Shown here: positions 1 through 10,350 of the stretch, in pieces
Numbering within the stretch: position 1 is the first letter of the stretch
Layout of the letters: every line of letters begins with the position of its first letter
NCBI RefSeq assembly: GCF_900537065.1
Contig: NZ_UNRC01000004.1
Coordinates: 164,340-228,339, forward strand
Origin: Sphingorhabdus sp. Alg239-R122
GTDB taxonomy: Bacteria > Pseudomonadota > Alphaproteobacteria > Sphingomonadales > Sphingomonadaceae
DNA: 64,000 nt
Direction: 5' to 3'
Made by a program: the position numbers and the translations under genes
The notes under the pieces: generated by a model
Seen by the model: only the letters and a program-made list of their open reading frames with translations
What the model was told of the DNA's origin: nothing
Databases searched by the model: none

Positions 1-1209
1 CACCATCGCCAAAATAGCTGCATTGGCGGCAGGCGTATTGTGTTCGTGATCTGCCGTGACTTCCAGCGCCTTTTGCACACCTGGTGCAATCGAAAGCGAC
101 CAGTTAGCGACTTGCGTTGCCACATCGGTTTCGGCCTTGCCTTGCTTGCCCGCCGTTTCTTTCAGCAACACTTCAAATGCCCGCGCCGTCTCCGCCTCTG
201 CTGTCAGGACAGCGGCATTATAGGTGGTGAGACCCAGTTCGGTTTCATAGCGCTTGCGCTTGGCATCGGGCAGTTCGGGGAGCGATGACTTGCAGTCCGC
301 AATAAAATCATCCGTCAGCTCAAGCGGCAGCAGGTCGGGGTCCGGAAAATAACGGTAATCATGCGCATCTTCTTTTGATCGCATCGACCGTGTTTCATTG
401 CGATCGGGATCGTAAAGACGTGTTTCCTGCACGATCTCACCGCCAGCTTCCAGAACATCGACCTGACGATTAGCTTCAATTTCAATAACCTGTTGCACAA
501 ACCTGACAGAATTTACGTTCTTGGTTTCCGTGCGAATACCAAGTTCATCGCCCGGTTTGCGGACGCTGACATTGACGTCGGCACGCATAGAACCCTGCTC
601 CATATTGCCGTCGCAAGAGCCTACATAGCGCAGGATCGAGCGCAGTTTCTTGACATAGGCACCGGCTTCGACCGGACTGCGCATATCGGGCCGCGACACG
701 ATTTCCATGAGCGCCACGCCCGAACGGTTCAAGTCGACATAGGACATGGTTGGGTGCTGGTCATGCATCAGTTTGCCCGCGTCCTGCTCGATATGGATAC
801 GCTCAACACCAATCTGCCTGACTTCGCTGTCAGGGTCCTTCTCATCGAGCGCGACTTCGATCACGCCCTCACCCACAATCGGGTGGTAAAGCTGCGAAAT
901 CTGATACCCCTGCGGCAAATCGGCATAGAAATAATTCTTGCGGTCGAAACGCGAATATTTGTGAATCTCGGCATTGAGCGCAAGTCCAGTACGCACCGCC
1001 TGACGCACGCATTCCTGGTTCGGTACCGGCAGCATGCCCGGCATCGCCGCGTCGACCAGAGACACCTGTGTATTGGGTTCCGCGCCGAATTCAGTCGAGG
1101 CACCCGAAAACAGCTTGGCACTACTGGTAATCTGCGCATGGACCTCCAGGCCAATCACGACCTCCCAATCCCCGGTTGCACCCTGTATGCGATATGTTGA
1201 TTCAGTCAT
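1..1209 (-). CDS. gatB: Aspartyl/glutamyl-tRNA amidotransferase subunit B (partial)
   Basis: Cut by the left edge, so the C-terminal part (end of the tail domain) is missing; about 403 codons are present. GatB is the tRNA-binding subunit of GatCAB, which converts Glu-tRNA(Gln) and Asp-tRNA(Asn) to the amidated forms in the cytoplasm. The translation starts [20 protein letters not shown] and continues with the family segments [20 protein letters not shown] and [14 protein letters not shown], all in the ATP/phosphorylation core. The start ATG at 1209 lies one base past the stop of gatA, so it is the last gene of a gatC-gatA-gatB operon on the minus strand. Identity is near certain. Confidence 0.97.
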   Translation of the reverse strand, partial: MTESTYRIQGATGDWEVVIGLEVHAQITSSAKLFSGASTEFGAEPNTQVSLVDAAMPGMLPVPNQECVRQAVRTGLALNAEIHKYSRFDRKNYFYADLPQGYQISQLYHPIVGEGVIEVALDEKDPDSEVRQIGVERIHIEQDAGKLMHDQHPTMSYVDLNRSGVALMEIVSRPDMRSPVEAGAYVKKLRSILRYVGSCDGNMEQGSMRADVNVSVRKPGDELGIRTETKNVNSVRFVQQVIEIEANRQVDVLEAGGEIVQETRLYDPDRNETRSMRSKEDAHDYRYFPDPDLLPLELTDDFIADCKSSLPELPDAKRKRYETELGLTTYNAAVLTAEAETARAFEVLLKETAGKQGKAETDVATQVANWSLSIAPGVQKALEVTADHEHNTPAANAAILAMV

Positions 1210-1210
1210 A

Positions 1211-2695
1211 TTACCACCACTTGTCCGGACGTGCCGTAAACCCTGCGCGCTGTTCGATTGCGAGACCTGCATTGAGCACGCTTTGTTCATCCAACGCCTT
1301 GCCAACAATCTGCAGGCCGAGCGGCAACCCTTGCCCGTCCAGGCCGCCTGGTACCGACATGGCCGGAAGACCTGCGAGAGAGGCAGGCACGGCGAATACG
1401 TCATTCAGATACATGGCCAAGGGATCATCCGCCTTTTCACCCAGCCCAAAGGCCGCACTTGGCGCTGTCGGGGCTAGGATCATGTCACAATGTTCCCAAG
1501 CCTGCTCAAAATCGCGTGCAATCAAACTGCGCACCTTTTGCGCCTGTGTGTAATAGGCATCATAGAAACCGGCAGACAAAACATAAGTGCCGATCATGAT
1601 ACGCCGCTTCACCTCTGGGCCAAAGCCTTCCGCGCGGGTCGCGGCATACATATCCTGAAGCCCCGCGCCATCCGGAAGTTCGCGCTGGCCATAACGCACG
1701 CCATCATAGCGCGCGAGGTTCGAGGAAGCTTCCGCCGGAGCGATAATATAGTAAGCGGGCAGCGCATATTTGGTGTGCGGCAGTGAGATTTCGACAATCT
1801 CTGCACCTGCATCGCGCAACCACTCAGCCCCCTGTTCCCACAGATCATCAATTTCTTTCGGCGTGCCGTCGATGCGATATTCTTTCGGAATACCGACACG
1901 CTTGCCTTTCAGATCGCCCGAAAGTGCGTTTTCCCAGTCAGGAACCGGCAGATCGAGCGATGTTGCATCTTTCGGATCAAACCCTGCCATCGCCTGCAGC
2001 ATAATCGCACAGTCGGTCACATCATGCGCCATCGAACCTGCCTGATCGAGCGAGCTGGCAAATGCCACCACACCCCACCGTGAACAGCGGCCATAGGTAG
2101 GCTTAATTCCGGAAATGCCCACAAATGCGGCTGGCTGGCGGATCGAGCCGCCTGTATCTGTGCCTGTCGCCGCAGGGCATAAACGCCCGGATACAGCCGA
2201 AGCGCTACCGCCTGAAGAACCGCCGGGCGCTAAGTCCGTATTGCCACCATCATTGCGCCGCCACGGCGAAATCACATTGCCGAATGCGCTGGTTTCATTG
2301 GACGAACCCATGGCAAACTGGTCCATATTGAGCTTGCCGAGCATCCCCGCGCCCGCTTTCCACAGATTCGCAGACACGGTCGATTCATATTGTGGTGTAA
2401 AGCCTTCCAATATGTGGCTACCCGCGGTCGCTTCGACACCATCGGTGCAAAACAGGTCTTTCATACCCACGGGCACACCCGCCATCGGGGCCAGTTCTTC
2501 GCCCGCTGCACGCGCCTTGTCTGCTGCATCAGCGGCAGCCAGCGCATGTTCAGGCGTTTCCACCAGAAATGCGTTCAATTCCTTGCCCGCCGCCACATTA
2601 GCGTTGAAAGCTTCGGCCACTTCGCGTGCAGAAAATGTGCCATCTCGCACACCGTCGCGGATAGCCTTGATCCCCAGATCAGTTATATTGCTCAC
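1211..2695 (-). CDS. gatA: Aspartyl/glutamyl-tRNA amidotransferase subunit A
   Basis: 494 residues, normal for GatA, the glutaminase subunit of GatCAB that supplies ammonia for tRNA transamidation. The amidase signature is visible: a Lys in [10 protein letters not shown] (about residue 78), the [11 protein letters not shown] segment and the cis-Ser/Ser region in [12 protein letters not shown] form the Ser-cisSer-Lys triad. The start is GTG at 2695 and shares one base with the gatC stop (TAGTG), which indicates translational coupling. The next gene, gatB, follows after one base. Nothing unusual in the protein. Confidence 0.98.
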   Translation of the reverse strand: MSNITDLGIKAIRDGVRDGTFSAREVAEAFNANVAAGKELNAFLVETPEHALAAADAADKARAAGEELAPMAGVPVGMKDLFCTDGVEATAGSHILEGFTPQYESTVSANLWKAGAGMLGKLNMDQFAMGSSNETSAFGNVISPWRRNDGGNTDLAPGGSSGGSASAVSGRLCPAATGTDTGGSIRQPAAFVGISGIKPTYGRCSRWGVVAFASSLDQAGSMAHDVTDCAIMLQAMAGFDPKDATSLDLPVPDWENALSGDLKGKRVGIPKEYRIDGTPKEIDDLWEQGAEWLRDAGAEIVEISLPHTKYALPAYYIIAPAEASSNLARYDGVRYGQRELPDGAGLQDMYAATRAEGFGPEVKRRIMIGTYVLSAGFYDAYYTQAQKVRSLIARDFEQAWEHCDMILAPTAPSAAFGLGEKADDPLAMYLNDVFAVPASLAGLPAMSVPGGLDGQGLPLGLQIVGKALDEQSVLNAGLAIEQRAGFTARPDKWW

Positions 2696-2997
2696 TATTC
2701 AATCACCTTCGGAACGCCGAAAAAACCATGTTCGGGTGCAGGCGCATTGGCCAGCACCTTGTCGCGCACACCGCCGCCCGTTAGCGGATCGGCATTAATG
2801 ACATCGTCGCGCAGGCGCAGCGTGTTCGGGATAACGGCTGTCATCGGCTCAACGCCGGTCACATCGACTTCACCTAGTTGTTCCACCCAGCCCAGGATAT
2901 TATTGAGCTCAGGCACCAGAGCCTCCACCTCGGCATCATCCATCTGGATGCGCGCGAGCGAGGCGATTTTCTTGACTGTTTTGCTATCTACTGACAT
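2695..2997 (-). CDS. gatC: Aspartyl/glutamyl-tRNA amidotransferase subunit C
   Basis: 100 residues starting [20 protein letters not shown], the usual GatC N-terminus. GatC is the small belt subunit that holds GatA and GatB together. The LARI segment and the later proline/aspartate-rich stretch ([18 protein letters not shown]) match the family. First gene of the gatCAB operon; its stop overlaps the gatA GTG by one base. About 190 bases of non-coding DNA separate it from the divergent hydrolase gene and must hold the promoters of both. Confidence 0.96.
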   Translation of the reverse strand: MSVDSKTVKKIASLARIQMDDAEVEALVPELNNILGWVEQLGEVDVTGVEPMTAVIPNTLRLRDDVINADPLTGGGVRDKVLANAPAPEHGFFGVPKVIE

Positions 2998-3191
2998 GGC
3001 CTAGCCGCTAGCATTGCACCCGAAAGCTGGCAAGTGCGAAGGTGGACGAAACCGAATTTTTGCTATTGTCTTACGGGCTGCAAACCATTGCACCTGCCGG
3101 TATAGCCTGTATAGGCCGCACTGGTTCAGCCTGTATTTATGCTGCGCTATATATCGATATAGTGTTGCAATGCCCAAAGCCGGAGGTACAT

Positions 3192-4310
3192 TTGGCCCGC
3201 AAGTTTCTCTATTTCATAGCATTCTGTGTCTTTACGCTGATAATCGCACTGGCCGCACTTGCATTTTTCCAGGAAGAAGCGACACAGGCGGCATTTGTGC
3301 CACGGGCAGATTTTGTCGAACAGGAAAAAGTCGAACAAAGCGCCTATGCCGTGCCAGATATGTGGTTTTCACGGCCCGGTACAGTCGGGGGCAATCCAGC
3401 GCTATGGACACCCGAAGGCTTTGAACCCGTAGCAGAGCCAAAAGCTGCCGTCTTTTATGTGCACCCGACATCTTTTGTTTCCTTTGCCACCACACAGCTT
3501 TGGAATGCGCCGCTTGACGATGAAGAATCGCAGGAACGTGCCAGGATTTTCCTGCGCAGCCAAGCCAGCGTGTTCAACGGTGCAGGCGAAATCTGGGCAC
3601 CGCGCTACAGGCAGGCCGTGCTGGGCGCATTTCTGACCGACAAACCCGAGGGGCAGCAAGCAATTGACGCCGCCTATCAGGATGTCAAAACTGCGTTCGA
3701 AGAGTTTATCGCTGAAATTCCGGAAGACAGGCCCATTATACTCGCTGGGCACAGCCAGGGCGCGCTACATCTCACTTCACTGCTGCGCGAATTTGTTAAA
3801 AACCAGCCGCTCGCAGACCGCATCGTCGCAGCTTATATTATTGGCTGGCCGGTTTCGGTGGAAAACGATCTGGAAGCGCTCGGCCTGCCTGCTTGCGACG
3901 ATACCGAACAGACAGGCTGCGTCATAAGCTGGCAGAGCTATGGCGAACCTGCGGATCCATCGATGGTTATCAGGGCATATGATTCGACCATCGGCTTTGA
4001 TGGAAATCCGCGCAAGGGCTCCACCATGCTGTGCACCAATCCGCTCACGGGTAAAATGGGCGGTGAGGCTCCTGCCAGTGCCAACCTGGGCACACTTGTC
4101 CCGAACGAAACACTGACAGATGGCAAGATTGTGCCCGCTGCTGTGCCTGCACACTGTGACGATCGCGGTTTCCTGCTAATCGGCGATCCCCCTGAACTTG
4201 GTGCCTATGTGTTGCCGGGTGAAAATTATCATGTTTATGACTATCCGCTGTTCTGGGCCAATGCCCGCGCGGATGCAGACCGGAGGGTGGACGCATTTCT
4301 AGCTCGCTGA
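3192..4310 (+). CDS. DUF3089 family alpha/beta-hydrolase-like membrane-anchored protein
   Basis: 372 residues from a TTG start at 3192, chosen because GGAGG (3182-3186) lies five bases upstream and the protein then opens [14 protein letters not shown], a membrane anchor or signal segment. An upstream ATG at 3042 would add 50 residues with no Shine-Dalgarno. The body matches DUF3089 (alpha/beta-hydrolase fold): FYVHPTSF near residue 95 and a nucleophile elbow GHSQGAL near residue 195, with AYIIGWPV after it. The enzyme is probably envelope-facing; the substrate is unknown. It stands just ahead of ruvX, whose conserved N-terminus overlaps its 3' end. Family call is firm, function is open. Confidence 0.85.
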   Translation: MARKFLYFIAFCVFTLIIALAALAFFQEEATQAAFVPRADFVEQEKVEQSAYAVPDMWFSRPGTVGGNPALWTPEGFEPVAEPKAAVFYVHPTSFVSFATTQLWNAPLDDEESQERARIFLRSQASVFNGAGEIWAPRYRQAVLGAFLTDKPEGQQAIDAAYQDVKTAFEEFIAEIPEDRPIILAGHSQGALHLTSLLREFVKNQPLADRIVAAYIIGWPVSVENDLEALGLPACDDTEQTGCVISWQSYGEPADPSMVIRAYDSTIGFDGNPRKGSTMLCTNPLTGKMGGEAPASANLGTLVPNETLTDGKIVPAAVPAHCDDRGFLLIGDPPELGAYVLPGENYHVYDYPLFWANARADADRRVDAFLAR

Positions 4311-4342
4311 TCACTGAAAACACAGGCGAATATTACGCTGCA

Positions 4343-4768
4343 TTGCCAGATGCTGGCCGGTTAATGGGGCTTGACGTAGGGTCCAAAACAATCGGCACGG
4401 CGTTTTGCGATGCCGGCTGGTCCTTTGCCACCGCCGCTAAAACCATCAAACGGCGCAAGTTTGGGCAGGATCGGGCAACCATTGTCCAGCTCATCCAGGA
4501 ACAGGCCGTCACAGGGCTTGTCATCGGACTACCGCTCAACCTTGATGGTACGAACAGCCCGCAAACGCAGTCGGTGCGTTCATTCACGCAAAATATGCAA
4601 GGCGTGGGCCTGCCCATCCTGCTATGGGACGAACGCTGGTCAACGCAGGCGGTGGAACGCGCGCTGGTCGAACAGGATGTGAGCCGGGGAAAACGGGCGG
4701 AACGGATAGACAGCAGCGCAGCGGCTTATATTTTGCAGGGCGCAATTGACGCGCTCGTAAATGTGTAG
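4343..4768 (+). CDS. ruvX: Putative pre-16S rRNA nuclease / Holliday junction resolvase-like YqgF
   Basis: RNase H-fold protein of the YqgF/RuvX family, implicated in 16S rRNA 5' maturation. Visible motifs: [12 protein letters not shown] (first catalytic Asp), [11 protein letters not shown], the acidic WDERWST and the final [11 protein letters not shown] with the last Asp. The only ATG/GTG/TTG start that fits is TTG at 4343, giving 141 residues. The reading frame stays open upstream and encodes [14 protein letters not shown], which looks like a family N-terminus, so translation may begin earlier at ATT 4295 (GGAGGG at 4282-4287 ahead of it) or CTG 4307. Either would overlap the hydrolase gene. 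Likely cotranscribed with it. Confidence 0.9.
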   Translation: MPDAGRLMGLDVGSKTIGTAFCDAGWSFATAAKTIKRRKFGQDRATIVQLIQEQAVTGLVIGLPLNLDGTNSPQTQSVRSFTQNMQGVGLPILLWDERWSTQAVERALVEQDVSRGKRAERIDSSAAAYILQGAIDALVNV

Positions 4769-4833
4769 CTCTGTATCTGTGCACGATTAAATCTTGACCC
4801 CTCCCCCCTTCTGACCCTACACGCTCACCTTTA

Positions 4834-5826
4834 ATGACATCGCCAAACGACAGTTCGCCGCGCACCTATCCGGATGGATCGGATGCGTTTCCGCACCATA
4901 ACCTGCTGGACATAGCGGGCCTGCAGCCTTGGGAGATTGAATATCTTCTGGATGAGGCGGAGCAATGGGTCGATTTGAACAGGCAATCAAGCAAGCATGA
5001 TGACCGGCTCGCGGGCCTTACCGTCATCAACGCTTTCTTTGAAAACTCGACCCGGACGTTGCTGTCGTTTGAAATTGCCGGCAAGCGGCTGGGCGCAGAC
5101 GTGGTGAACATGCATGCCGCACAATCCAGCATCAAAAAAGGCGAAACGCTGATTGATACGGCAGTGACACTGAATGCCATGCGCGCCGATGCGATTGTTA
5201 TCCGCCACGGCAGCTCGGGTGCAGTGCAGTTAATTGCCGACAAAGTGGATTGCCCGGTGCTCAATGCCGGCGATGGTAGCCATGAGCATCCGACACAGGC
5301 ATTGCTGGATGGCCTCACCATCCGCCGCCGCAAGGGTAATATCTCAGGGCAGACAGTCACGATATGCGGCGACATACTGCACAGCCGTGTGGCCCGTTCG
5401 AATATTATCTGCCTGCGTACATTGGGGGCAATCGTGCGTGTGGTAGGGCCGCCCTCACTGCTTCCAGCTGCAATAAAAGAGCTGGATGTGGAAGTGTACA
5501 CCGATTTTGATGCCGCGCTAAAAGGCTGTGATGTAGCCATGATGCTGCGCCTGCAGAATGAACGCATGCAGGGGCAGTTTATCCCCTCACCTACGGAATA
5601 TCATCATCTCTATGGCCTCACCGAGGAAAGGCTGGAAAAAGCGGGTGGTGATATATTGGTGATGCACCCTGGTCCCATGAATCGCGGGGTGGAAATTGTC
5701 AGTTCGATTGCCGATGATCCTGAACGTTCGACCATTACCGAACAGGTGGAAATGGGGGTCGCCATGCGGATGGCCTGTCTGGATATATTGACGCGAAGAT
5801 CGCGCAATGTGGAGGGCTGGACATGA
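4834..5826 (+). CDS. pyrB: Aspartate carbamoyltransferase, catalytic subunit
   Basis: 330 residues. Catalyses carbamoyl phosphate + aspartate to N-carbamoylaspartate, second step of pyrimidine synthesis. The carbamoyl-phosphate binding motif [12 protein letters not shown] (about residue 70), the SSIKKGETL loop and the [12 protein letters not shown] segment are intact, as is [12 protein letters not shown] near the C-terminus. The short N-terminal extension before HHNLLDI is common in alphaproteobacteria. Its stop overlaps the next gene's ATG by four bases (ATGA), which suggests that the two products form a complex. No pyrI regulatory subunit is nearby. Confidence 0.98.
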   Translation: MTSPNDSSPRTYPDGSDAFPHHNLLDIAGLQPWEIEYLLDEAEQWVDLNRQSSKHDDRLAGLTVINAFFENSTRTLLSFEIAGKRLGADVVNMHAAQSSIKKGETLIDTAVTLNAMRADAIVIRHGSSGAVQLIADKVDCPVLNAGDGSHEHPTQALLDGLTIRRRKGNISGQTVTICGDILHSRVARSNIICLRTLGAIVRVVGPPSLLPAAIKELDVEVYTDFDAALKGCDVAMMLRLQNERMQGQFIPSPTEYHHLYGLTEERLEKAGGDILVMHPGPMNRGVEIVSSIADDPERSTITEQVEMGVAMRMACLDILTRRSRNVEGWT

Positions 5827-7049
5827 ACCTGACAATTACAAATGGCCAGTTGATCCTGCCTGGACAGGATGCCCCTGTTTCAGGCGGAATACAGGCAGAT
5901 GGCGATACAATCAGCGCTGTGGGTGATATTACAGACATTAAGGATACGGTTGATGCCAAAGGCGCAATTATAGCGCCCGGCATTATCGATCTGGGCGTAT
6001 TTGCAATCGATAAACCTGCCTTTCATTTTGGCGGCATTACCCGCGCCGCATTGATGCCGGACCAGTCGCCACCACTCGATTATCCTGCACGAGTGCGTTT
6101 CGCGGCCTATTCAGGAAAGCCCGATTTGTGGGTGCACCCGCTTGGCGCAGCGACAATCGGCTTGAATGGCAGTGAAATGGCCGAAATTGCCCTTATGCAA
6201 GATGCCGGCGCAAAAGCAATCGGCACAGGCCGCACATGGATAACCGATAGCGGCATGATGCGGCGGTTAATGCAATATTGCGCCGCGCTGAACCTTGCGC
6301 TGGTTGTGCATAGTGAGGATAGCGGGCTCACCGGCAATGCGGTAGCCACCGATGGCGAAATGGCCACGAGGCTGGGCCTGGCCAGCGCCCCTGCCGAGGC
6401 CGAGGCTATTGCGGTCGCGCGCGACATAGAACTCGCCCGGATGACCGGGGCGAAAGTGCATTTCCGGCAGGTGACGACCAAGGCCGCACTGGAACATGTC
6501 CGCCGTGCCAAATCAGACGGTCTGGCCATTACATGCGGCGTCACACCTGCGCACCTTTTCCTCTCTGATATTGCCATAGGCAATTTCCGCACCTTCGCAC
6601 GCCTGTCCCCACCGCTAAGATCGGAAACAGATCGGCAGGCCTGCCTTGCCGCCGTTGCCGACGGAACAATCGATGTCATCAGTTCCGGCCACGATCCGCG
6701 CGGCGCAGAAGACAAAAGGCTTCCCTTTGCCGATGCCGCACCGGGCATGGCAGGCGCCGAAAGCCTGCTTGCGCTATCATTAGGTCTTGTCCGGGATGGC
6801 TGTGTTTCGATGGGGAGGCTCTTTGATCTGCTCTCTGCCAACCCGGCGAAGATACTAGGCGTGTCTGCAGGCAGCCTGGCAAAAGACATAGCCGCCGACA
6901 TCATCCTGTTTAACGCAGATGACCCGTGGCAGATCCATTCGGACAAAATGCTTGCCCATGGCGGGAATACACCATTTGATGGCATGCCCGTGCAGGGTAA
7001 AGTCACAACCGTCTATAAGGGCGGACAGCAGGTATACCAAGATAACTGA
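5823..7049 (+). CDS. Dihydroorotase-like protein, probably inactive PyrC' partner of PyrB
   Basis: 408 residues with the amidohydrolase fold of class I dihydroorotase. The N-terminal metal motif, normally DxHxHxR, reads [11 protein letters not shown] here, so both metal-binding histidines are absent. The substrate Arg/Asn region is also changed ([18 protein letters not shown]). VVHSEDSGL and the late [16 protein letters not shown] keep the shape but not the full ligand set. Such proteins (PyrC' or PyrX) are known as structural partners that hold aspartate carbamoyltransferase in a complex. The four-base overlap with pyrB fits that role. A genuine pyrC should exist elsewhere in the genome. Confidence 0.88.
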   Translation: MNLTITNGQLILPGQDAPVSGGIQADGDTISAVGDITDIKDTVDAKGAIIAPGIIDLGVFAIDKPAFHFGGITRAALMPDQSPPLDYPARVRFAAYSGKPDLWVHPLGAATIGLNGSEMAEIALMQDAGAKAIGTGRTWITDSGMMRRLMQYCAALNLALVVHSEDSGLTGNAVATDGEMATRLGLASAPAEAEAIAVARDIELARMTGAKVHFRQVTTKAALEHVRRAKSDGLAITCGVTPAHLFLSDIAIGNFRTFARLSPPLRSETDRQACLAAVADGTIDVISSGHDPRGAEDKRLPFADAAPGMAGAESLLALSLGLVRDGCVSMGRLFDLLSANPAKILGVSAGSLAKDIAADIILFNADDPWQIHSDKMLAHGGNTPFDGMPVQGKVTTVYKGGQQVYQDN

Positions 7050-7050
7050 A

Positions 7051-7081
7051 AGGCCGACCCAGCATTGCGCTGAACCGGCCT
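7051..7081. terminator. Possible hairpin between convergent genes
   Basis: AGGCCG and CGGCCT pair at the ends with an inner CAGC/GCTG stem, in the 56-base gap between the PyrC-like gene and the convergent SPOR lipoprotein. There is no clean T-run, so termination is only inferred from position. Confidence 0.4.
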
Positions 7082-7105
7082 GTCTCTGTTTCAATAGTTT
7101 CAGCT

Positions 7106-8449
7106 TTAGTGGCGCATCGCCAGACGTGAGCCGTTAATGCGCATAGGCTTGAAACTGCCGGAATGACGGACAAAGCAGTTGCCGCCCTGCGCCTTGATAC
7201 TGTTACACATGGCACGCGCCGCCTGCACATTGCCAAAGCCGGTTGCGGCCAGACGGTGAAGCTGACGACCCTTTGAATTGACCGTCGCGCTGGCATGGCT
7301 AAAGCCGCGCAGATTACCGTAGCGTTTGCTCAAAATATCCCAGCCGCGTTTTGCATTTGACGGAGAGGAGAATGCGCCCAGTTGCACGACATAATTTCCG
7401 CGATCCGCATTCGCTACCGACCTGCGCGGTGTAAATACGGGTGCGCTTGCCACAGACTTCGCAAGTGCAACGCGCTGTTTTTTGGACTGTACTGTAGATT
7501 CAACCTCGACCGCTTTTGCGGGTACTCGCTGAACTCCTGCGTTCTTTGCCGATTGCTGCACGGCAGGTGCAACCTTCACCGCTTCCCTGACCGCAGGTAT
7601 GAGCGGAGCAACCGTATTATTGGCTTCTGCAGCGCTCGCCATGGCGAATTCTTCGGTTATAGGTGAATCCACGAATGACAGCTCTGTCTGTGCATCGTCA
7701 TCCGCGATATTTTCAACCAGCTCCGGCATATCAGGCGTATTGGCAAGCGCAAGCCGCTGTGGCTGCCCCGCATCCGCACGCGGCGTAACACCCAATATCG
7801 AAGCCACACGAACCTGATAATGTTCAGGGCGTGACATTTGCACCCATTGCAATAACCGCTCGCCAACCTCGGCTGGCGAAACATCCTGCAATGCCATGGC
7901 GCGGGCCTGTCGCCAATTGCCGTTCAGGGCAAATGCCATGGCTAGGTTCTGACGCACTTTCGGGGTGTTTGCACCGCTGCGCACTTCACGCACCAACACG
8001 TCCACACCGCGCTCCGTTTGCCCGGCCAATGCAATTGCCAACCCATAATCCCCATTGGGTATCAGTGTACGATGCGCATTCAATGTATCAATGGCATCAC
8101 GTTGCCGGCCCATGCCGATTTGTGAGAGTGCCAGACTGATAACATTGCGCGCGTTCACATCACCCAATTCAATCGCATCGTGAAATGTTCGCGCAGCAGA
8201 CATGAAGCGACCATTTGCAAGATAAGCCTTGGCAAGCGACGTGCGGTAGGCGGCATTGCGCGGCTCGGCGGAAACGGCGTTTTCGGCATTGCTTAGTGCT
8301 TTGCCCAACTTGCCCTTTGCCAGTGCTTTTTCAGTTTTGGAGGAATATGCTGATGGACGGTCGCTGCCCGTGGATGAACAACCCGCCAGTGTAGCTCCGA
8401 TTATCAAAGCCGATGCCGTCACTTTCAATAATGCAGTTCTGTGTATCAT
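7106..8449 (-). CDS. SPOR-domain TPR lipoprotein
   Basis: 447 residues. Start ATG 8449 is chosen because AAGGA lies about eight bases upstream and it opens a lipoprotein signal, MIHRTALLKVTASALIIGA followed by TLAGC (lipobox Cys). A longer form from 8500 has no ribosome site. The N-terminal half holds tetratricopeptide-like helices (RNAAYRTSLAKAYLANGRF and similar). A low-complexity linker follows, and a C-terminal SPOR domain begins at NYVVQLGAFSS. SPOR domains bind denuded septal peptidoglycan, so the protein probably acts at the division site on the periplasmic side of the envelope. Another SPOR protein lies at 10351-11898. Confidence 0.85.
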   Translation of the reverse strand: MIHRTALLKVTASALIIGATLAGCSSTGSDRPSAYSSKTEKALAKGKLGKALSNAENAVSAEPRNAAYRTSLAKAYLANGRFMSAARTFHDAIELGDVNARNVISLALSQIGMGRQRDAIDTLNAHRTLIPNGDYGLAIALAGQTERGVDVLVREVRSGANTPKVRQNLAMAFALNGNWRQARAMALQDVSPAEVGERLLQWVQMSRPEHYQVRVASILGVTPRADAGQPQRLALANTPDMPELVENIADDDAQTELSFVDSPITEEFAMASAAEANNTVAPLIPAVREAVKVAPAVQQSAKNAGVQRVPAKAVEVESTVQSKKQRVALAKSVASAPVFTPRRSVANADRGNYVVQLGAFSSPSNAKRGWDILSKRYGNLRGFSHASATVNSKGRQLHRLAATGFGNVQAARAMCNSIKAQGGNCFVRHSGSFKPMRINGSRLAMRH

Positions 8450-8512
8450 AGCGTTTGTCCTTGTTCGCCTTATTGTATTCTTCATGGCTTGCGCAGCCAT
8501 GCCTGTAATAGG

Positions 8513-9325
8513 TTAAGTCCTGCCGCCGCTTGCCGCCTTGCCTGCAAGCTCATCAATTTCAGGCATTTTTTCCAAAAATTCATCCAGCGCCTGTGTCACC
8601 AGCTGCTGCGCGGAAATATTACTGAGCGCGCAGGCCAGACGAAGCCGTAAATGCCGTTCTGGATCAACACGCAACGTAAATGCAGCGCGCTTTCCAGATT
8701 TGATCGCGGGCTTTTTGGGTTTGCTCGCCTGTATCACGGGTGTGCGTACTGCCTTGACTTCAACCATTTGCGGCGAAGGCATTGTGCCCAAATCAGCAAC
8801 TTTTTCCGTTTTCTCTTGTTCAGCATTTGGAGCTGGTTTCTTCACTGACAATGGACTGTTCGCCATTTCAACTGGTGCGCCTGATACTGCATTTTCAGGA
8901 TTTTCAGCAATCGGATCAGCAGATTCAGCTTCGCTGGAAAGCTCTTCGCTCACCTCTGCCTCTTCAGCATCCCGGCCTTCTATTTCATGCGTATCCTGTA
9001 GTCCCAGGCTATCATCTGCCTTAAGGCGCTCTTCCAGGTCATCGCGCTGCTTTACCACTTCTGGCACAGCGGCCGCTAGCGGGTTAACCGCCTTGCCGTT
9101 TGCCATGGATGTCGGCACAGCCACATCATCCTCAGGCTGCGGATCGACATCATAGCCCATATCGTTCCAGCCAAGGTCTTCAAGACCCTCGCCGTTATCC
9201 TTTTTGGGCGCTGTAGTAAGGCCAGTCAGTCCCTGACGGCGCATTGCCGGCTTGGCGTCACCCTTGCGTGCAAGCAGGCTGGACGACAATGATGCCGTTG
9301 GTTTGGATTCAGATATATCCATCAT
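8513..9325 (-). CDS. Ribbon-helix-helix-like protein paired with ParA-type ATPase
   Basis: 270 residues. AGGAG stands five bases before the ATG at 9325. Residues 1-200 are acidic, low-complexity and probably disordered, apart from a basic N-terminal motif (LLARKGDAKPAMRRQGL). The C-terminal 60 residues (RAAFTLRVDPERHLRLRLAC, then NISAQQLVTQALDEFLEKM) look like a ribbon-helix-helix DNA-binding fold. It follows the ParA-like gene after 19 bases on the same strand, the arrangement expected of an ATPase and its DNA- or cargo-adaptor. I do not recognise a named family; the partnership with ParA is inferred from position. Confidence 0.7.
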   Translation of the reverse strand: MMDISESKPTASLSSSLLARKGDAKPAMRRQGLTGLTTAPKKDNGEGLEDLGWNDMGYDVDPQPEDDVAVPTSMANGKAVNPLAAAVPEVVKQRDDLEERLKADDSLGLQDTHEIEGRDAEEAEVSEELSSEAESADPIAENPENAVSGAPVEMANSPLSVKKPAPNAEQEKTEKVADLGTMPSPQMVEVKAVRTPVIQASKPKKPAIKSGKRAAFTLRVDPERHLRLRLACALSNISAQQLVTQALDEFLEKMPEIDELAGKAASGGRT

Positions 9326-9344
9326 TCTTTCTCCTGCTCCTCAT

Positions 9345-10064
9345 TCAAGATCCGGCGACCCGGCGGCCGAAACCACCCATGGGACGCGGTGCACCACCAA
9401 CCGGCTGAGCCGCGGCGGGAGCAGAGAAAACGGTGCGCCGGAAATTCTTTTCCAGTCGGTCGGACATATATTCCCAAAGCGCTGTCACTTCCTGTGCAGA
9501 GCGCCCTTCAGGATCAATTTCCATAACTGTGCGGCCATCGATCATGGACGCAGCAAAATCAGTGCGGTGATGCAATGTTGTTGGTGCTACCGTACCATGC
9601 TGTGACAATGCCACCGCAGCTTCTGACGTGATTTTGGCTTTTGGCGTTGCACCATTTACAACAAATATCAAAGGCTTGCCTGCACGTTCACACAAATCAA
9701 CCGTAGCACCGACTGCGCGCAAGTCATGCGGACTTGGCCGCGTCGGTACAACAATCAGTTCGGCAACCGAAATGACGCTTTGGATAGCCATGGTAATGGC
9801 AGGCGGCGTATCAATGACCGCCAGCTTGAAACCCTGTTGCCGCAAAATGGCAAGGTCAGATGCGAGCCGTGCAACTGTCGTCTGCGCAAATGCGGGTAAT
9901 TCCGCCTCACGCTCATTCCACCAGTCAGCGAGTGACCCCTGCGGATCAATATCGATAAGAACAACCGGGCCGGCACCTGCCAGCTGGGCCTGAACGGCGA
10001 TATGGCCAGACAAAGTCGTCTTGCCGGAACCGCCTTTTTGTGATGCCATTGCGAGAACGCGCAC
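9345..10064 (-). CDS. ParA/MinD-family ATPase
   Basis: 239 residues from GTG 10064, which has AAGGGGA about six bases upstream and puts the deviant Walker A motif SQKGGSGKTTL at residue 8, as in compact ParA proteins. An in-frame extension to 10220 has no sign of being coding. Further motifs: VLIDIDPQGS (Walker A'), VIDTPPA (Walker B) and VPTRPSPHDL. This is not the usual parAB pair, as no ParB follows; a ribbon-helix-helix protein does. It probably positions a protein or DNA cargo in the cell. The cargo is unknown. Confidence 0.85.
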   Translation of the reverse strand: MRVLAMASQKGGSGKTTLSGHIAVQAQLAGAGPVVLIDIDPQGSLADWWNEREAELPAFAQTTVARLASDLAILRQQGFKLAVIDTPPAITMAIQSVISVAELIVVPTRPSPHDLRAVGATVDLCERAGKPLIFVVNGATPKAKITSEAAVALSQHGTVAPTTLHHRTDFAASMIDGRTVMEIDPEGRSAQEVTALWEYMSDRLEKNFRRTVFSAPAAAQPVGGAPRPMGGFGRRVAGS

Positions 10065-10350
10065 ATTAATCCCCTTAGGTTCGCGAAAATTTCCTGAACA
10101 CACGAAATCGCAGAACAGGACTAATATCTGGTTAACAGCTGGAAGTTTGCGTGAAACAAACTTGCCTCGCAATGTCGATAATGGCGGGATAGCAGCTGTT
10201 CCTAACTGCCCATTATCCATAAAATTTGAGCATTATATACGCGCGCATTCAGACAAAGAGGCGTTGCAAATATGTGTTTTCATTATAGGAGTGTTAATGC
10301 GCGCACGGCAATTATGATAAATGGCAAATCCCGGCAGGATTTTTCATCAT

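Noticed and set aside
6107..7006. 299-residue minus-strand ORF opposite the PyrC-like gene
   Set aside because: Antisense of a gene with clear homology; Ser/Arg/Pro-rich shadow composition.
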